Positions 10,288 through 18,098 are shown, numbered from the stretch's first letter. The stretch is DNA of 64,000 nucleotides from Amycolatopsis rubida (GCF_900115345.1 NZ_FOWC01000003.1:434001-498000), one strand, 5' to 3'. The notes: a model not told the origin generated them from the letters alone. Translations and numbers: made by a program.

Positions 10288-11121
10288 ATGACAGTTCTGG
10301 TGACGGGTGCGACCGGCAACGTCGGGCGGCTGGTGGTTGACGAGCTGGTGGCTCGCGGGGTGCCGGTGCGGGCGTTGACGGTGGACCCGGAGCGGGCGGC
10401 ATTGCCGGACGGGGTCGAGGTGGCGGTCGGGTCGCTGGCCAAGCCTTCGACGTTGCCTGCTGCGCTGGCCGGGGTCGAAGCGGTTTATCTGGCTCCTTAC
10501 CCGCGGACTGTTTCGCGGTTTTGCGAACTGGCTTCGGCGGCTGGGATTCCGCGGGTGGTCGCGCTGTCCGGGTCCAGTGTGGGGGATACACATCCGATGT
10601 CCAGCGGGCACGGGTTCGCCGCGGTCGAGGCCGCGGTGCGGGCTGGTGAATTCGACTGGACGTTTGTGCGGCCCGGGGCGTTTATGATCAATTCGTTGGG
10701 GTGGGCGGCTTCGATTCGGGAGCGGGGGGAGGTCCGGTCGGTTTATCCCCGGGCTACGCAGACGCCCGTTGATTTGGGGGATATCGCCGCGGTGGCTGCC
10801 CAGGTGCTGGCCGCGGAAGGGCATGGGGGGCGGACTTATGAAGTGAGCGGGCCGGAGGGGATTTCGCTGGAGGCGATGGCTGCGGCTATCGGGGGTGCGG
10901 TGGGGAAGGCGCTGCGGTTCGTGGAGTTGACCCCGGAGGAGCAGATTGCCGAGTGGGTCGGGGCCGGGTATCCGGCGGGGGTTGCTTCGTGGTTGCTGGA
11001 GAATTTCGCGGTGACTGATCGGGAGCCGCAGGTTCCTACTGGGGTGGTGGAGGAATTGCTGGGGCGGGACGGGGTTTCTTTTGCTGAGTGGGCCAAGGTT
11101 AATGGTGCGGCGTTTTCCTGA
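10288..11121 (+). CDS. NmrA/atypical SDR NAD(P)-binding protein
   Basis: A 277-residue Rossmann-fold protein with VTGATGNVGRLVVDEL at residues 5-20 (the GxxGxxG dinucleotide loop typical of NmrA-like atypical short-chain dehydrogenases). There is no classical YxxxK active site in the usual place, as in NmrA-like quinone oxidoreductases or redox sensors. The start ATG at 10288 has AAGGTGGGGG just upstream. The substrate cannot be inferred. Codon use in the second half has more G/T at third positions than the dcw genes, suggesting it is not part of the original operon. It is the first gene of the block separating ftsQ from ftsZ and probably has its own regulated promoter. Confidence 0.85.
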   Translation: MTVLVTGATGNVGRLVVDELVARGVPVRALTVDPERAALPDGVEVAVGSLAKPSTLPAALAGVEAVYLAPYPRTVSRFCELASAAGIPRVVALSGSSVGDTHPMSSGHGFAAVEAAVRAGEFDWTFVRPGAFMINSLGWAASIRERGEVRSVYPRATQTPVDLGDIAAVAAQVLAAEGHGGRTYEVSGPEGISLEAMAAAIGGAVGKALRFVELTPEEQIAEWVGAGYPAGVASWLLENFAVTDREPQVPTGVVEELLGRDGVSFAEWAKVNGAAFS

Positions 11122-11122
11122 G

Positions 11123-11192
11123 GGGGTGGCTCGTCGCCCGGCGGCGACATTGCGCCCGGTGCTCGGTTAGGGCGCCCCGAAGCTGGGGTGTG
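11123..11192. repeat. about 70-bp dispersed repeat, copy A
   Basis: Contains GGGGTGGCTCGTCGCC, a small hairpin GTCGCC-CGGC-GGCGAC, ACATTG and, further on, CCCCGAAGC. The same elements in the same order occur at 51888-51959. It starts immediately after the stop of the NmrA-type gene. Confidence 0.6.
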
Positions 11193-11198
11193 ACTACG

Positions 11199-11250
11199 GC
11201 GCGGGGGTGCTGGTCAGGGCGGAAAGCTTCCTTGACCAGCACCCCCGCGC
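11199..11250. terminator. strong bidirectional terminator hairpin
   Basis: A 21-bp stem (11199-11219 with 11230-11250, one G-T mismatch) closes a 10-base loop and is followed by TGTGTTTT. It lies between convergent genes, the NmrA-type gene on plus and the DinB-fold gene on minus, and suits termination in both directions. Confidence 0.75.
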
Positions 11251-11313
11251 TGTGTTTTGGCTTCGTATCAGGGGGTGGCTGCCTGGTTGGGCGGTGCACT
11301 GGCTGCGGATGCT

Positions 11314-12036
11314 TTAGCCAGCGGTTTCGATGAGGTCTAGGTCTCTGGTGCAGAAGCTGTGGTGTTCGAAGGTTTCGGTGAGCACGGTGCCTAGGCATTG
11401 GCGCACTGAGCGGCCTCTTGCGTAGGGCGGCCAGACGTCGTCGTCGGGTACTGGGGCTGGTGCTGTTAGCTGGGCGGTGGTGACCTTGTCCAGCCAGGCT
11501 TCTAGTTCGGCGGCTTGTGCGTCGCGCACGTTCGCGATTTCGTCTAGGGACGGATCTAGCGAGAGGTCTAGCCCGTGTGCTTCGCGGTAGGGCTCGACGG
11601 TGGGGCCGATGCCCATGGGCGTGAATTGCGACGTCGAGCCTAGGCAGCAGCGGCGGAACCAAGAGTCGTGGACGAAGACCAGGTGGCGCATTGTCTGCGC
11701 CGCGGACCATTCGTCGTTCACGCTGCGGCGTTCGATGCCTGGTGCGCGGCGGATTCGCTCGATCGTCGCGGTCCAGCCGGCACGGAGCCGGCGCGCTGCC
11801 TCGCGCAGGTCGGCGAGGTCCGCCGAGCGGATCAGCACTCGCACCGGATGGCGGCGGTCCAGTTCCGCCTCGACGTACTCGCTGACTTCGACGCCGTTCA
11901 CCACGAGGTTGGAGACGAGCCCGTCGATCACGGCGTCCCGCATGACCACGCCGATCAGGCGCGCTCCGGTCAGATCGCACTCGCGGAACTCCGCGTCGTG
12001 CAGGTCCTCGTCGACATGTCTTTTCACGATCCGCAT
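11314..12036 (-). CDS. pentapeptide-like / DinB-fold protein
   Basis: A 240-residue protein from the ATG at 12036; the longer frame upstream is not supported. Residues 1-70 carry pentapeptide-repeat-like A(D/N)LxG-style units (HDAEFRECDLTGARLIGV). The rest is a DinB_2-type four-helix bundle with WSAAQTMRHLVFVHDSWFRR near residue 125 and a C-terminal HHSFCTRDLD. DinB-fold proteins are metal-binding thiol transferases or stress proteins, and the substrate here is unknown. It is convergent with the NmrA-type gene and lies downstream of the osmC-like gene on the same strand, 99 bp away. Confidence 0.75.
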   Translation of the reverse strand: MRIVKRHVDEDLHDAEFRECDLTGARLIGVVMRDAVIDGLVSNLVVNGVEVSEYVEAELDRRHPVRVLIRSADLADLREAARRLRAGWTATIERIRRAPGIERRSVNDEWSAAQTMRHLVFVHDSWFRRCCLGSTSQFTPMGIGPTVEPYREAHGLDLSLDPSLDEIANVRDAQAAELEAWLDKVTTAQLTAPAPVPDDDVWPPYARGRSVRQCLGTVLTETFEHHSFCTRDLDLIETAG

Positions 12037-12135
12037 CGTAGGATCGAGCACCGACAAAACCGGCTGCGCGCGGCCGATCGCGGGTCGTGCGGGGGACCCT
12101 GGGGGAAGCAGAGCCCCCCGCACGACCGGCGGGGG

Positions 12136-12570
12136 TCAGGCCAGTGCGGCGTCCAGGGTGATGGTGGTGCCGGAGAGGGCCTTGGAGACCGGGCAGGTTT
12201 GTTCGGCGGCGGTGGCCAGCTCGGCGAACTGGTCCGCGGTCACGCCGTCCAGTTTCGCGCGCAGGGTGATGGCGATGCCGCTGATTTCGAAGCCGCCGCC
12301 GTCGGCTGGGCCGAGGGTCACCTCGGCGGAGACGTCGATGTACTCGGCTTCCAGTTTCCGGGACTCCAGCACGCCGGAGAGGTTCATCGCCAAGCAGCTG
12401 GAGTGGGCGGCGGCGATGAGTTCCTCGGGGCTGGTCCGGCCGTCCGGATCGCCTGCCCGGGTCGGGAAGGACACCTCGTAGGCGCCCAGGTTCGACGAGT
12501 CGAGGGTGACCTCGCCCTTGCCTTTCTGCAGTCCGCCGGTCCAGTGGGTGGTCGCGTCGCGGCTGGGCAT
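12136..12570 (-). CDS. OsmC-family peroxiredoxin
   Basis: Thiol-dependent peroxidase of the Ohr/OsmC family, reducing organic hydroperoxides in the cytoplasm. The 144-residue length is normal. The two catalytic cysteines are Cys59 (AAHSSCLAMNL) and Cys126 (AEQTCPVSKAL); the CPVSKAL context favours the OsmC branch over Ohr. The start at 12570 is supported by GGAG a few bases upstream. A perfect inverted repeat resembling an OhrR box lies about 50 bp upstream, so induction by hydroperoxides is likely, although no OhrR gene is in the window. Confidence 0.92.
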   Translation of the reverse strand: MPSRDATTHWTGGLQKGKGEVTLDSSNLGAYEVSFPTRAGDPDGRTSPEELIAAAHSSCLAMNLSGVLESRKLEAEYIDVSAEVTLGPADGGGFEISGIAITLRAKLDGVTADQFAELATAAEQTCPVSKALSGTTITLDAALA

Positions 12571-12619
12571 CGCTGTCTCCTTCGAAACGGTGGGGGAACA
12601 CTGCCCCGTTGAAGGTAGT

Positions 12620-12636
12620 ACACAATTACATTGTGT
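12620..12636. promoter_or_regulatory. OhrR/MarR-like operator
   Basis: ACACAAT-TAC-ATTGTGT is a perfect 7-bp inverted repeat with a 3-bp centre, unusually AT-rich for this genome. OhrR boxes share the ACAATT...ATTGT core. It lies between the divergent osmC-like gene (start 12570) and the DinB-fold gene (start 12686), so it could act on either. Confidence 0.6.
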
Positions 12637-12685
12637 GCAAGTTAAAACGCGGAAAGGGGTGGCCCGGTACGGCAGACTGCGAACG

Positions 12686-13195
12686 GTGACCGATGCTCCT
12701 GAACGTCCCGATCCGCCGATGGCGGGGGACGAGCGCGCCCAGCTCACCGGCTTCCTCGACTTCCTGCGCGCCAGCGTCGTGTGGAAATGCTCCGGGCTCA
12801 CCGACGAGCAGGCCCGCCGAACGCAGGTGCCCAGCGAGCTGACCACGATCGCCGGGCTGCTGTGCCATCTCACGCTCGTGGAGAACTACTGGTTCCGGGT
12901 CGTGCTCGACGGGCAGCCGGACGCGTGGGCGGATCGGCTTGAGATCGATCGCGATGCCGAGTTCCGGCTCGCGCTGGAGCTGCCGATGACGCAGTTGATC
13001 GCCGACTACGAGGCGGAGGCCGAGCAGTGCCGGGCGGTCGTGGCGGCGCGGGGGTTCGACGACACGGTGCTGTTCAAGGGGGACAAGCCGCTCACGGTGC
13101 GTTGGGTTGTCACGCACATGATCGAGGAGACCGCGCGCCATCTCGGGCATCTTGACCTGTTGCGGGAGCTGACCGACGGTCTCACCGGGGAGTGA
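12686..13195 (+). CDS. DinB-family (DUF664-like) protein
   Basis: A 169-residue protein from the GTG at 12686; upstream ATGs in the same frame would cross the osmC gene and are rejected. It has the DinB/mycothiol-transferase-like bundle: LCHLTLVENYWFRVVL near residue 56, with metal-ligand-type His residues, and VVTHMIEETARHLGHLDLLREL near the C-terminus. Proteins of this type in actinobacteria are putative mycothiol S-transferases or stress proteins; the substrate is not known. Its stop overlaps the start of a truncated copy of itself. Confidence 0.82.
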   Translation: MTDAPERPDPPMAGDERAQLTGFLDFLRASVVWKCSGLTDEQARRTQVPSELTTIAGLLCHLTLVENYWFRVVLDGQPDAWADRLEIDRDAEFRLALELPMTQLIADYEAEAEQCRAVVAARGFDDTVLFKGDKPLTVRWVVTHMIEETARHLGHLDLLRELTDGLTGE

Positions 13196-13350
13196 GCCCC
13201 GATCGCGCGCAGCTGGCCGGCGACCTCGAACCGCTGCGCGCGACCATGGCCTGGGAGTGCCCCGGGCGCATCGGCGAGCAAGCGCACGTGCCCGGCGAGC
13301 TGATGACCGCCGCCGGGAGGCCCGCAGCGGTTGGGCCGCGCGGCTGGTGA
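13192..13350 (+). pseudogene. truncated duplicate of the preceding DinB gene
   Basis: A GTG overlapping the upstream stop opens a 52-codon frame whose start reads DRAQLAGDLEPLRATMAWEC, clearly related to residues 15-34 of the upstream protein (ERAQLTGFLDFLRASVVWKC). GELMTAAG then parallels SELTTIAG. After that the similarity ends and the frame stops at 13350, with no downstream bundle helices. This is a decayed remnant of a tandem duplication. A short expressed peptide cannot be excluded. Confidence 0.7.
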
Positions 13351-13416
13351 CGGCCGGAACGGTGGTCGAGTGTCAGGTGAAGGAGACCTCGCGGCCGCAC
13401 GAGTTGTCGCGGAAGC

Positions 13417-14196
13417 TCATCGGGCAGTGAACTTCTTCGGGGGCAGCGGGACGAATCCGCTGGTGCGGGCGATGTAGCCGGCGTAGCCGGGGCGGGTGTG
13501 CCGCATGCCGTTTTCCAGCATGGGCTTGCCGGTGCCGCGGGCGAGGGTGAAGGTCATCGCGACCGGGGACAGGATCGTCAACGCACCGGGCCACGTCGAG
13601 CAGGCCAGCAGGTAGAGGCCCCACCAGACGCAGGCGTCGCCGAAGTAGTTCGGGTGCCGGGTGTAGCGCCAGAGGCCGGTGTCGAGGACTTGGCCCCGGG
13701 TCGCCGGGTCCTCGCGGAACCGGCGCAGCTGCTCGTCGCCGACGGTTTCGAAGGCGAAGCCGACCAGCCAGACCGCCACGCCCAGCCAGGCGGTGACGCC
13801 GAAACCCGTGCCGGACATGGCGAACTGCACGGGCAGCGAGACGAACCACAGGACCACGGCCTGCATCAGGTAGGTCCGCACGAAGATCCGGACGCCGGGA
13901 TTCGCGCCCGCGCGTTCGGCTATCTGCTGGTAGCGCGGGTCTTCCGGCTTGCCGCGGTTGCGCAGGTGCAGGTGAACGGCCAGGCGCACGCCCCAGACGA
14001 CGGTGAGCGCGGCCGTCGTCAGGCGCAGGGCGAGCGGGCCCGAGCCGAAGGGGAACGAGACCACCGCGACGAGGGCGAAGCCCAGGCCCCAGAAGGTGTC
14101 GATGGTGTCGTAGCGGCGGCGCAGGCGGGCGATGCCGAAGGTCAGGGTCACCGCGACCAGGGTGACCCCGGCGGTGAGGGCGAGCAGCGCGATCAT
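13417..14196 (-). CDS. DUF1295 membrane protein (isoprenylcysteine-methyltransferase-like fold)
   Basis: A 259-residue integral membrane protein with six to seven hydrophobic segments. The signature GLWRYTRHPNYFGDACVWWGLYL near residue 185, and a C-terminal MLENGMRHTRPGYAGYIARTSGFVP, mark the DUF1295/steroid-5-alpha-reductase-like superfamily. Some members are lipid reductases or methyltransferases; the precise reaction is unknown. The ATG at 14196 overlaps the stop of the upstream methyltransferase as ATGA, so the two form one operon on the minus strand. The homologue in M. tuberculosis is Rv0446c, next to sigK. Confidence 0.9.
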   Translation of the reverse strand: MIALLALTAGVTLVAVTLTFGIARLRRRYDTIDTFWGLGFALVAVVSFPFGSGPLALRLTTAALTVVWGVRLAVHLHLRNRGKPEDPRYQQIAERAGANPGVRIFVRTYLMQAVVLWFVSLPVQFAMSGTGFGVTAWLGVAVWLVGFAFETVGDEQLRRFREDPATRGQVLDTGLWRYTRHPNYFGDACVWWGLYLLACSTWPGALTILSPVAMTFTLARGTGKPMLENGMRHTRPGYAGYIARTSGFVPLPPKKFTAR

Positions 14197-15440
14197 GCCC
14201 ACTCCCTCGTCCACGGCAGGGCGGAGCGGCCGGTCGCGTCCGGTCGCACCGCGAGGATCTGGTCGACGCCCATGCGGTTCTCCTCGAAGGCGAGTGCACC
14301 ACCTGCGAGGTAAAGCCGCCAGACCCGGGCTCCGGCCTCGCCGATCAGCGCGACGGCCTCGTCCCAGTGCTGCTCCAGCGTGTCTGCCCAGGCTCGCACA
14401 GTCGGGACGTAGTGCTCGCGCAACGCGTGCACGTCGCGGATTTCGAAGCCCGCGGTTTCAAGGTGGCCGAGGGTGCGGCTGAGCGGGCGCATGGTCATGT
14501 CGGGGGCGATGTAGCGCTCGATGAACGCGCCGCCGCCGGGTGCGACCGCTCCGCGCGACATTTGCTGCAGCAGCAGGCGGCCGGTGGGTTTGAGCATCCG
14601 GTGCAGCGTGGCGGCGTAGGCCGGGTAGTTCTCTTCGCCGACGTGTTCGCCCATCTCGATGGATGCTACGGCGTCGAAGGTCTCTCCGGCGAGTTCCCGG
14701 TAGTCCTGCCGCCGGACTTCGACGCGGTCGTCCAGGTCGTGCTGCGCAAGCCGGGTTTTGACGTGCTGCACCTGCTCGGCGGAGATGGTGACGCCGACGA
14801 CCTGGACGCCGTGGTGCTTCGCCGCGTGCACGACCAGGGAACCCCAGCCGCAGCCGACGTCGAGCAGGCGCATGCCCGGCCGCAGGCCGAGTTTGCGGCA
14901 GATCAGCTCAAGTTTGTCGTGCTGGGCGCGAGCAAGATCAGCAGAGCCGGCGTCCTCGGACCAGTAGCCCGAGGAGTACGCCATCGAATCGTCCATCAGC
15001 AGCTGGTAGAAGGCGTTCGACAGGTCGTAGTGGTGCGAGATCGCGGAGCGGTCCCGGCCGAGGGTGTGCCGCTTCCCGCGCAGCCGGGCTTCTTCGGCGG
15101 GCGGCTTCGGCGGCAGGCCGAACACTCCGAGCCGGGCGGCCAGACGCACGGCCTCGCCGAAGTCTCGTGCGGACAGGTGCGGCCGGTAGGCCCAGGCCCG
15201 GCGGAAGCCCTCGGTGAGATCCCCCTCGACGTCCAGATCGCCCGAGACGTAAGCCCTGGCCAGGCCCAGTTCGCCAGGCGAGTACAGCAGCCAGCGCAGC
15301 GCGCGGCGGTTTTTCAGGACGACGGTCGGTCCGGCCGGTCCGGCCTGGTGCCCGTCCCAGGTGCGGACGGCGACCGGGAGCGGGCCGCCGAGGACGCGTT
15401 CGGCGAAGTCGGCGAGTCGGTGGGCTGCGGATTTCGGCAT
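14193..15440 (-). CDS. cyclopropane-fatty-acyl-phospholipid synthase-like methyltransferase (UfaA1 type)
   Basis: SAM-dependent enzyme acting on unsaturated acyl chains of membrane lipids. The 415-residue length is that of the CFA synthase family. An N-terminal lipid-binding region is followed by SHHYDLSNAFYQLLMDDSM near residue 115, the SAM loop LLDVGCGWGSLVVHAAKHHG near residue 180, and the downstream EMGEHVGEENY. The protein ends in a membrane-proximal region, EENRMGVDQILAVR. The ATG at 15440 lies seven bases after a CCGAAT -10 element, so the mRNA may be leaderless. It overlaps the DUF1295 gene by 4 bp. The product could be cyclopropane, methyl-branched or furan-type fatty acids, which sequence alone cannot decide. 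Confidence 0.92.
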   Translation of the reverse strand: MPKSAAHRLADFAERVLGGPLPVAVRTWDGHQAGPAGPTVVLKNRRALRWLLYSPGELGLARAYVSGDLDVEGDLTEGFRRAWAYRPHLSARDFGEAVRLAARLGVFGLPPKPPAEEARLRGKRHTLGRDRSAISHHYDLSNAFYQLLMDDSMAYSSGYWSEDAGSADLARAQHDKLELICRKLGLRPGMRLLDVGCGWGSLVVHAAKHHGVQVVGVTISAEQVQHVKTRLAQHDLDDRVEVRRQDYRELAGETFDAVASIEMGEHVGEENYPAYAATLHRMLKPTGRLLLQQMSRGAVAPGGGAFIERYIAPDMTMRPLSRTLGHLETAGFEIRDVHALREHYVPTVRAWADTLEQHWDEAVALIGEAGARVWRLYLAGGALAFEENRMGVDQILAVRPDATGRSALPWTREWA

Positions 15441-15447
15441 GCGAGGG

Positions 15448-15475
15448 ATTCGGAGCCGGGGATCGCCCGGATTGG
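15448..15475 (-). promoter_or_regulatory. SigK-type promoter for the CFA-synthase operon
   Basis: On the minus strand CCAATCC (15475-15469) is followed after 15 bases by CCGAAT (15453-15448). The start ATG at 15440 comes seven bases after CCGAAT. The spacing and sequence resemble the SigK promoter reported for M. tuberculosis (CCATCC, 16-17 bases, CCGAAT, from memory). Assignment to this SigK is inference. Confidence 0.65.
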
Positions 15476-15477
15476 CG

Positions 15478-15505
15478 CCAATCCGGCCCGGCCGCGGCGC
15501 CGAAT
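15478..15505 (+). promoter_or_regulatory. mirror-image SigK-type promoter for the oxidase-sigK-rskA operon
   Basis: CCAATCC (15478-15484), 15 bases, CCGAAT (15500-15505), then seven bases to a GTG at 15513. This exactly mirrors the minus-strand promoter. Together the two -35 elements form the perfect 20-bp palindrome at 15467-15486 (CCGGATTGGC / GCCAATCCGG). Because sigK is in the downstream operon, this implies positive autoregulation. Confidence 0.65.
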
Positions 15506-15512
15506 GCCTTCC

Positions 15513-16784
15513 GTGCACCACACCACGGGACAACGCATCGCTGTCATCGGCAGCGGGGTCGCCGGCCTCACCGCCGCGTACCTGCTGCAGCGCCGCTACG
15601 AGGTTCTGCTGTTCGAAGCCGACGACCGGCTCGGCGGCCACGCCCACACCCACGACGTGCCGAGCGCGCACGGCGGGACCGTCGCCGTCGATACCGGGTT
15701 CCTCGTCCACAACGAGCGCACCTACCCGACGCTGCTGCGGCTGTTCGGCGAACTGGGCGTCCGCACCCGCGAGACCGAGATGTCGATGAGCATCCGTTGC
15801 GACGGCTGCGGCCTGCAGTACGCCGGGGCGAAGGGCGTGCGCGGGCTGTTCGCGCAACGGAGCAACGTCGCGTCCACGCGCTACCTGCGCATGCTGGCCG
15901 AGGTGAAGCGGTTCCACCGGCACGCCGGACGCCTGCTGGCTCGCCCCGACGCGGGCGACGTCCCGCTCGGCGCATTCCTCGCGATCGGCGGGTATTCGCG
16001 GTACTTCGTGGACCATTTCGTGCTGCCTCTCGTGTCCACGGTGTGGTCCGCCGATCGCACCGACACCATGCAGTATCCGGCGCGGTATCTGTTCGAATTC
16101 CTGCGCAATCACGGAATGCTCACCGTGCGGAATTCGCCGACCTGGCGGACGGTTGCCGGCGGTTCGCGGGAGTACGTCGAGCGGGCGGCCAAGCAGCTCA
16201 CCGCAGTGCATCTGTCCACTCCAGTACGCGCGGTGCGGCGGACCGCGCGCGGCGTCGAGGTGCGCGACGATGCCGACACAGCACACCGGGTCGACCGCGT
16301 CGTGGTTGCGACGCATGCGGATCAAGCGTTGCGCATGCTGACGGATCCCACCGCGGCGGAACAGAAACTGCTCGGTGCTTTCCGCTACTCGCGCAACGAA
16401 GCTTGGCTGCACACTGATCCCGCCGTGCTGCCGACCGTGCCTGGTGCCCGGTCTTCCTGGAATTACCGGACGCCTGGCTGCGGGGCGGACATGCGCGCTG
16501 TCCAAGTCACCTACGACCTGAATCGCCTGATGGGCCTCGACGAAGCGACGACGTACGCCGTCACCCTCAACCCGAGCGTCGGCCTCGATTCGGACGCAGT
16601 GGTCGCGAAAATGTCCTACGAGCACCCGATCTACACGCCGGAATCGGTTGCCGCGCAGAGGAGCCTGGCGGAATTGAACGACGGTGTCCTCGCGTATGCC
16701 GGGGCTTATCAAGGCTGGGGATTCCACGAGGACGGCTGTTCTTCCGGCGTCCGCGCCGCGGCCAGTTTCGGGGTGAGCTGGTGA
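15513..16784 (+). CDS. FAD-dependent amine-oxidase-like oxidoreductase of the SigK locus
   Basis: A flavin-binding protein of 423 residues from GTG 15513; ATG 15504 is in frame but lies within the predicted -10 region, so I prefer the GTG. The N-terminal dinucleotide-binding motif AVIGSGVAGLTAAYLL occupies residues 10-25, followed by the acidic end FEADDRLGGHAHTHDV. The family is the NAD(P)-binding/amine oxidase group (M. tuberculosis Rv0449c type), co-occurring with CFA-type methyltransferases and DUF1365. It probably desaturates or oxidises a lipid intermediate, but the reaction is not proven. A 4-bp GTGA overlap with the DUF1365 gene indicates coupling. Confidence 0.88.
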   Translation: MHHTTGQRIAVIGSGVAGLTAAYLLQRRYEVLLFEADDRLGGHAHTHDVPSAHGGTVAVDTGFLVHNERTYPTLLRLFGELGVRTRETEMSMSIRCDGCGLQYAGAKGVRGLFAQRSNVASTRYLRMLAEVKRFHRHAGRLLARPDAGDVPLGAFLAIGGYSRYFVDHFVLPLVSTVWSADRTDTMQYPARYLFEFLRNHGMLTVRNSPTWRTVAGGSREYVERAAKQLTAVHLSTPVRAVRRTARGVEVRDDADTAHRVDRVVVATHADQALRMLTDPTAAEQKLLGAFRYSRNEAWLHTDPAVLPTVPGARSSWNYRTPGCGADMRAVQVTYDLNRLMGLDEATTYAVTLNPSVGLDSDAVVAKMSYEHPIYTPESVAAQRSLAELNDGVLAYAGAYQGWGFHEDGCSSGVRAAASFGVSW

Positions 16785-17512
16785 CCGCTCTCTACGACGC
16801 CACCGTCGCGCACGTCCGCCGGGCCGACCCGCCGTACTCCTTCGCGCACCGGATGTACCTGTGGCGGACCGACCTCGACGACCTGCCGCGGCTGCCGTGG
16901 TGGCTCCGGCCGTTCGCGCGCTTCGACGGCCGCGACCACTTCAGCCGGGGCGAGCCCGGCGACATCCGGTCCAAACTGGACGCTTGGCTCGCGCACCGCG
17001 GAGTGGACTTGCGCGGCGGACCGGTGACGATGCTCGCGTCGGCGCGCGTTCTCGGGTACGTGTTCAATCCGATCACGGTCTACTGGTGCCACACGCCGGA
17101 CGGCGCGCTCGCCTGCGTGGTCGCCGAGGTGCACAACACCTACGGCGGACGGCACGCCTACCTGCTCCGGCCCGGCGGGGACCTCGGGGACCTCCGGGCG
17201 GACAAGGAGTTCTACGTGTCGCCGTTCCAGGAGATGGCGGGGGAGTACCGGATGCACCTGCCGCGGCCGGACGCGCTGCTGGCGTTGACCGTCGTCCTCC
17301 AGCACGACGGAGACGCCGCGCTGACCGCTACGCTGCGAGGAGTCCGCCGTCCGGTCGGGATCCGCACGCTCGCGCGGTTCCTGCTGGGCAGGCCGCTGCA
17401 ACCGCAGCGCGTCGCGGCGCTGATCCGCCGCCACGGGCTCGCGCTGTGGCGGCGCAAGGCCCCGCTCGCCGCCCGGACCGGACAGAACACGGCAGGAGCC
17501 CTCCATGGATGA
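16781..17512 (+). CDS. DUF1365 protein
   Basis: A 243-residue protein of the DUF1365 family (Rv0448c type). Typical features are an N-terminal VRRADPPYSFAHRMYLW, the central RVLGYVFNPITVYWCHTPDG, AEVHNTYGGRHAYLL, and KEFYVSPFQEMAGEYRMHLP. Family members always accompany the flavin oxidase and CFA-like methyltransferase and probably act on lipids, but no reaction is established. The GTG start overlaps the oxidase by 4 bp, and its end overlaps sigK by 8 bp, making a single transcription unit. Confidence 0.9.
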   Translation: MTALYDATVAHVRRADPPYSFAHRMYLWRTDLDDLPRLPWWLRPFARFDGRDHFSRGEPGDIRSKLDAWLAHRGVDLRGGPVTMLASARVLGYVFNPITVYWCHTPDGALACVVAEVHNTYGGRHAYLLRPGGDLGDLRADKEFYVSPFQEMAGEYRMHLPRPDALLALTVVLQHDGDAALTATLRGVRRPVGIRTLARFLLGRPLQPQRVAALIRRHGLALWRRKAPLAARTGQNTAGALHG

Positions 17513-18098
17513 GAGCGCACGCCCGGCGGACCGGCTCTCGGCGGTGCCCTCGACCGGTGCCGAGGACCTGATGGCGCTGGTCGCGAAGGGGGACGAACGC
17601 GCCTTCGAGCGGCTCTACGATCAGCTCGCCGGTCCCGTCTACGGGCTTGTCCGCCGCATCGTGCGAGATCCTGCGCAGTCCGAAGAGGTCGCGCAGGAGG
17701 TGCTCGTGGAGCTGTGGAAGACCGCGACGCGTTATTCGCCGGCGAAGGGCAGCGTCCTGAACTGGGCGATGACTCTCGCGCACCGCCGCGCGGTCGACCG
17801 GGTCCGGTCCGCCCGGGCGAGCACCGAACGGGAGCGCAAAGCGACCTTCGAAGCCGCGCGCGGGCGGCCGTTCGACGAGGTCGCCGAATCCGTCGCGACC
17901 CGGCTGGAACGTTCGCAGGTGCGGCGCTGCCTGAAGACGCTCACCGAACTGCAGCGGGAATCGGTCCTCCTGGCCTACTACCAGGGCTACACCTATCGCG
18001 AGGTCGCCGACGTGCTGGACACGCCGCAGGGGACGGTCAAGACGAGACTGCGCGACGGGTTGATCCGGCTGCGCGACTGCTTGGGGGTGACGGCGTGA
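17505..18098 (+). CDS. sigK: ECF sigma factor SigK
   Basis: A 197-residue extracytoplasmic-function sigma factor. Region 2 spans about residues 30-105 (AFERLYDQLAGPVYGLVRRI, then AEVAQEV-like EEVAQEVLVELWKTA), and region 4 about 135-192 (ESVLLAYYQGYTYREVADVL, then TPQGTVKTRLRDGLIRLR). Cys142 and Cys192 are 50 residues apart, the same spacing as the redox-sensing Cys133/Cys183 pair reported in M. tuberculosis SigK, so a disulfide switch is plausible. The gene is coupled to DUF1365 upstream (8-bp overlap) and rskA downstream (GTGA). Predicted targets include the two divergent promoters at 15.45-15.51 kb. Confidence 0.9.
   Translation: MDESARPADRLSAVPSTGAEDLMALVAKGDERAFERLYDQLAGPVYGLVRRIVRDPAQSEEVAQEVLVELWKTATRYSPAKGSVLNWAMTLAHRRAVDRVRSARASTERERKATFEAARGRPFDEVAESVATRLERSQVRRCLKTLTELQRESVLLAYYQGYTYREVADVLDTPQGTVKTRLRDGLIRLRDCLGVTA

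Noticed and set aside
15504..15512. ATG 15504 as the start of the flavin oxidase
   Set aside because: It lies inside the predicted -10 CCGAAT element. GTG 15513 lies at the same distance from its promoter as the ATG of the divergent gene. The ATG is kept as an alternative.
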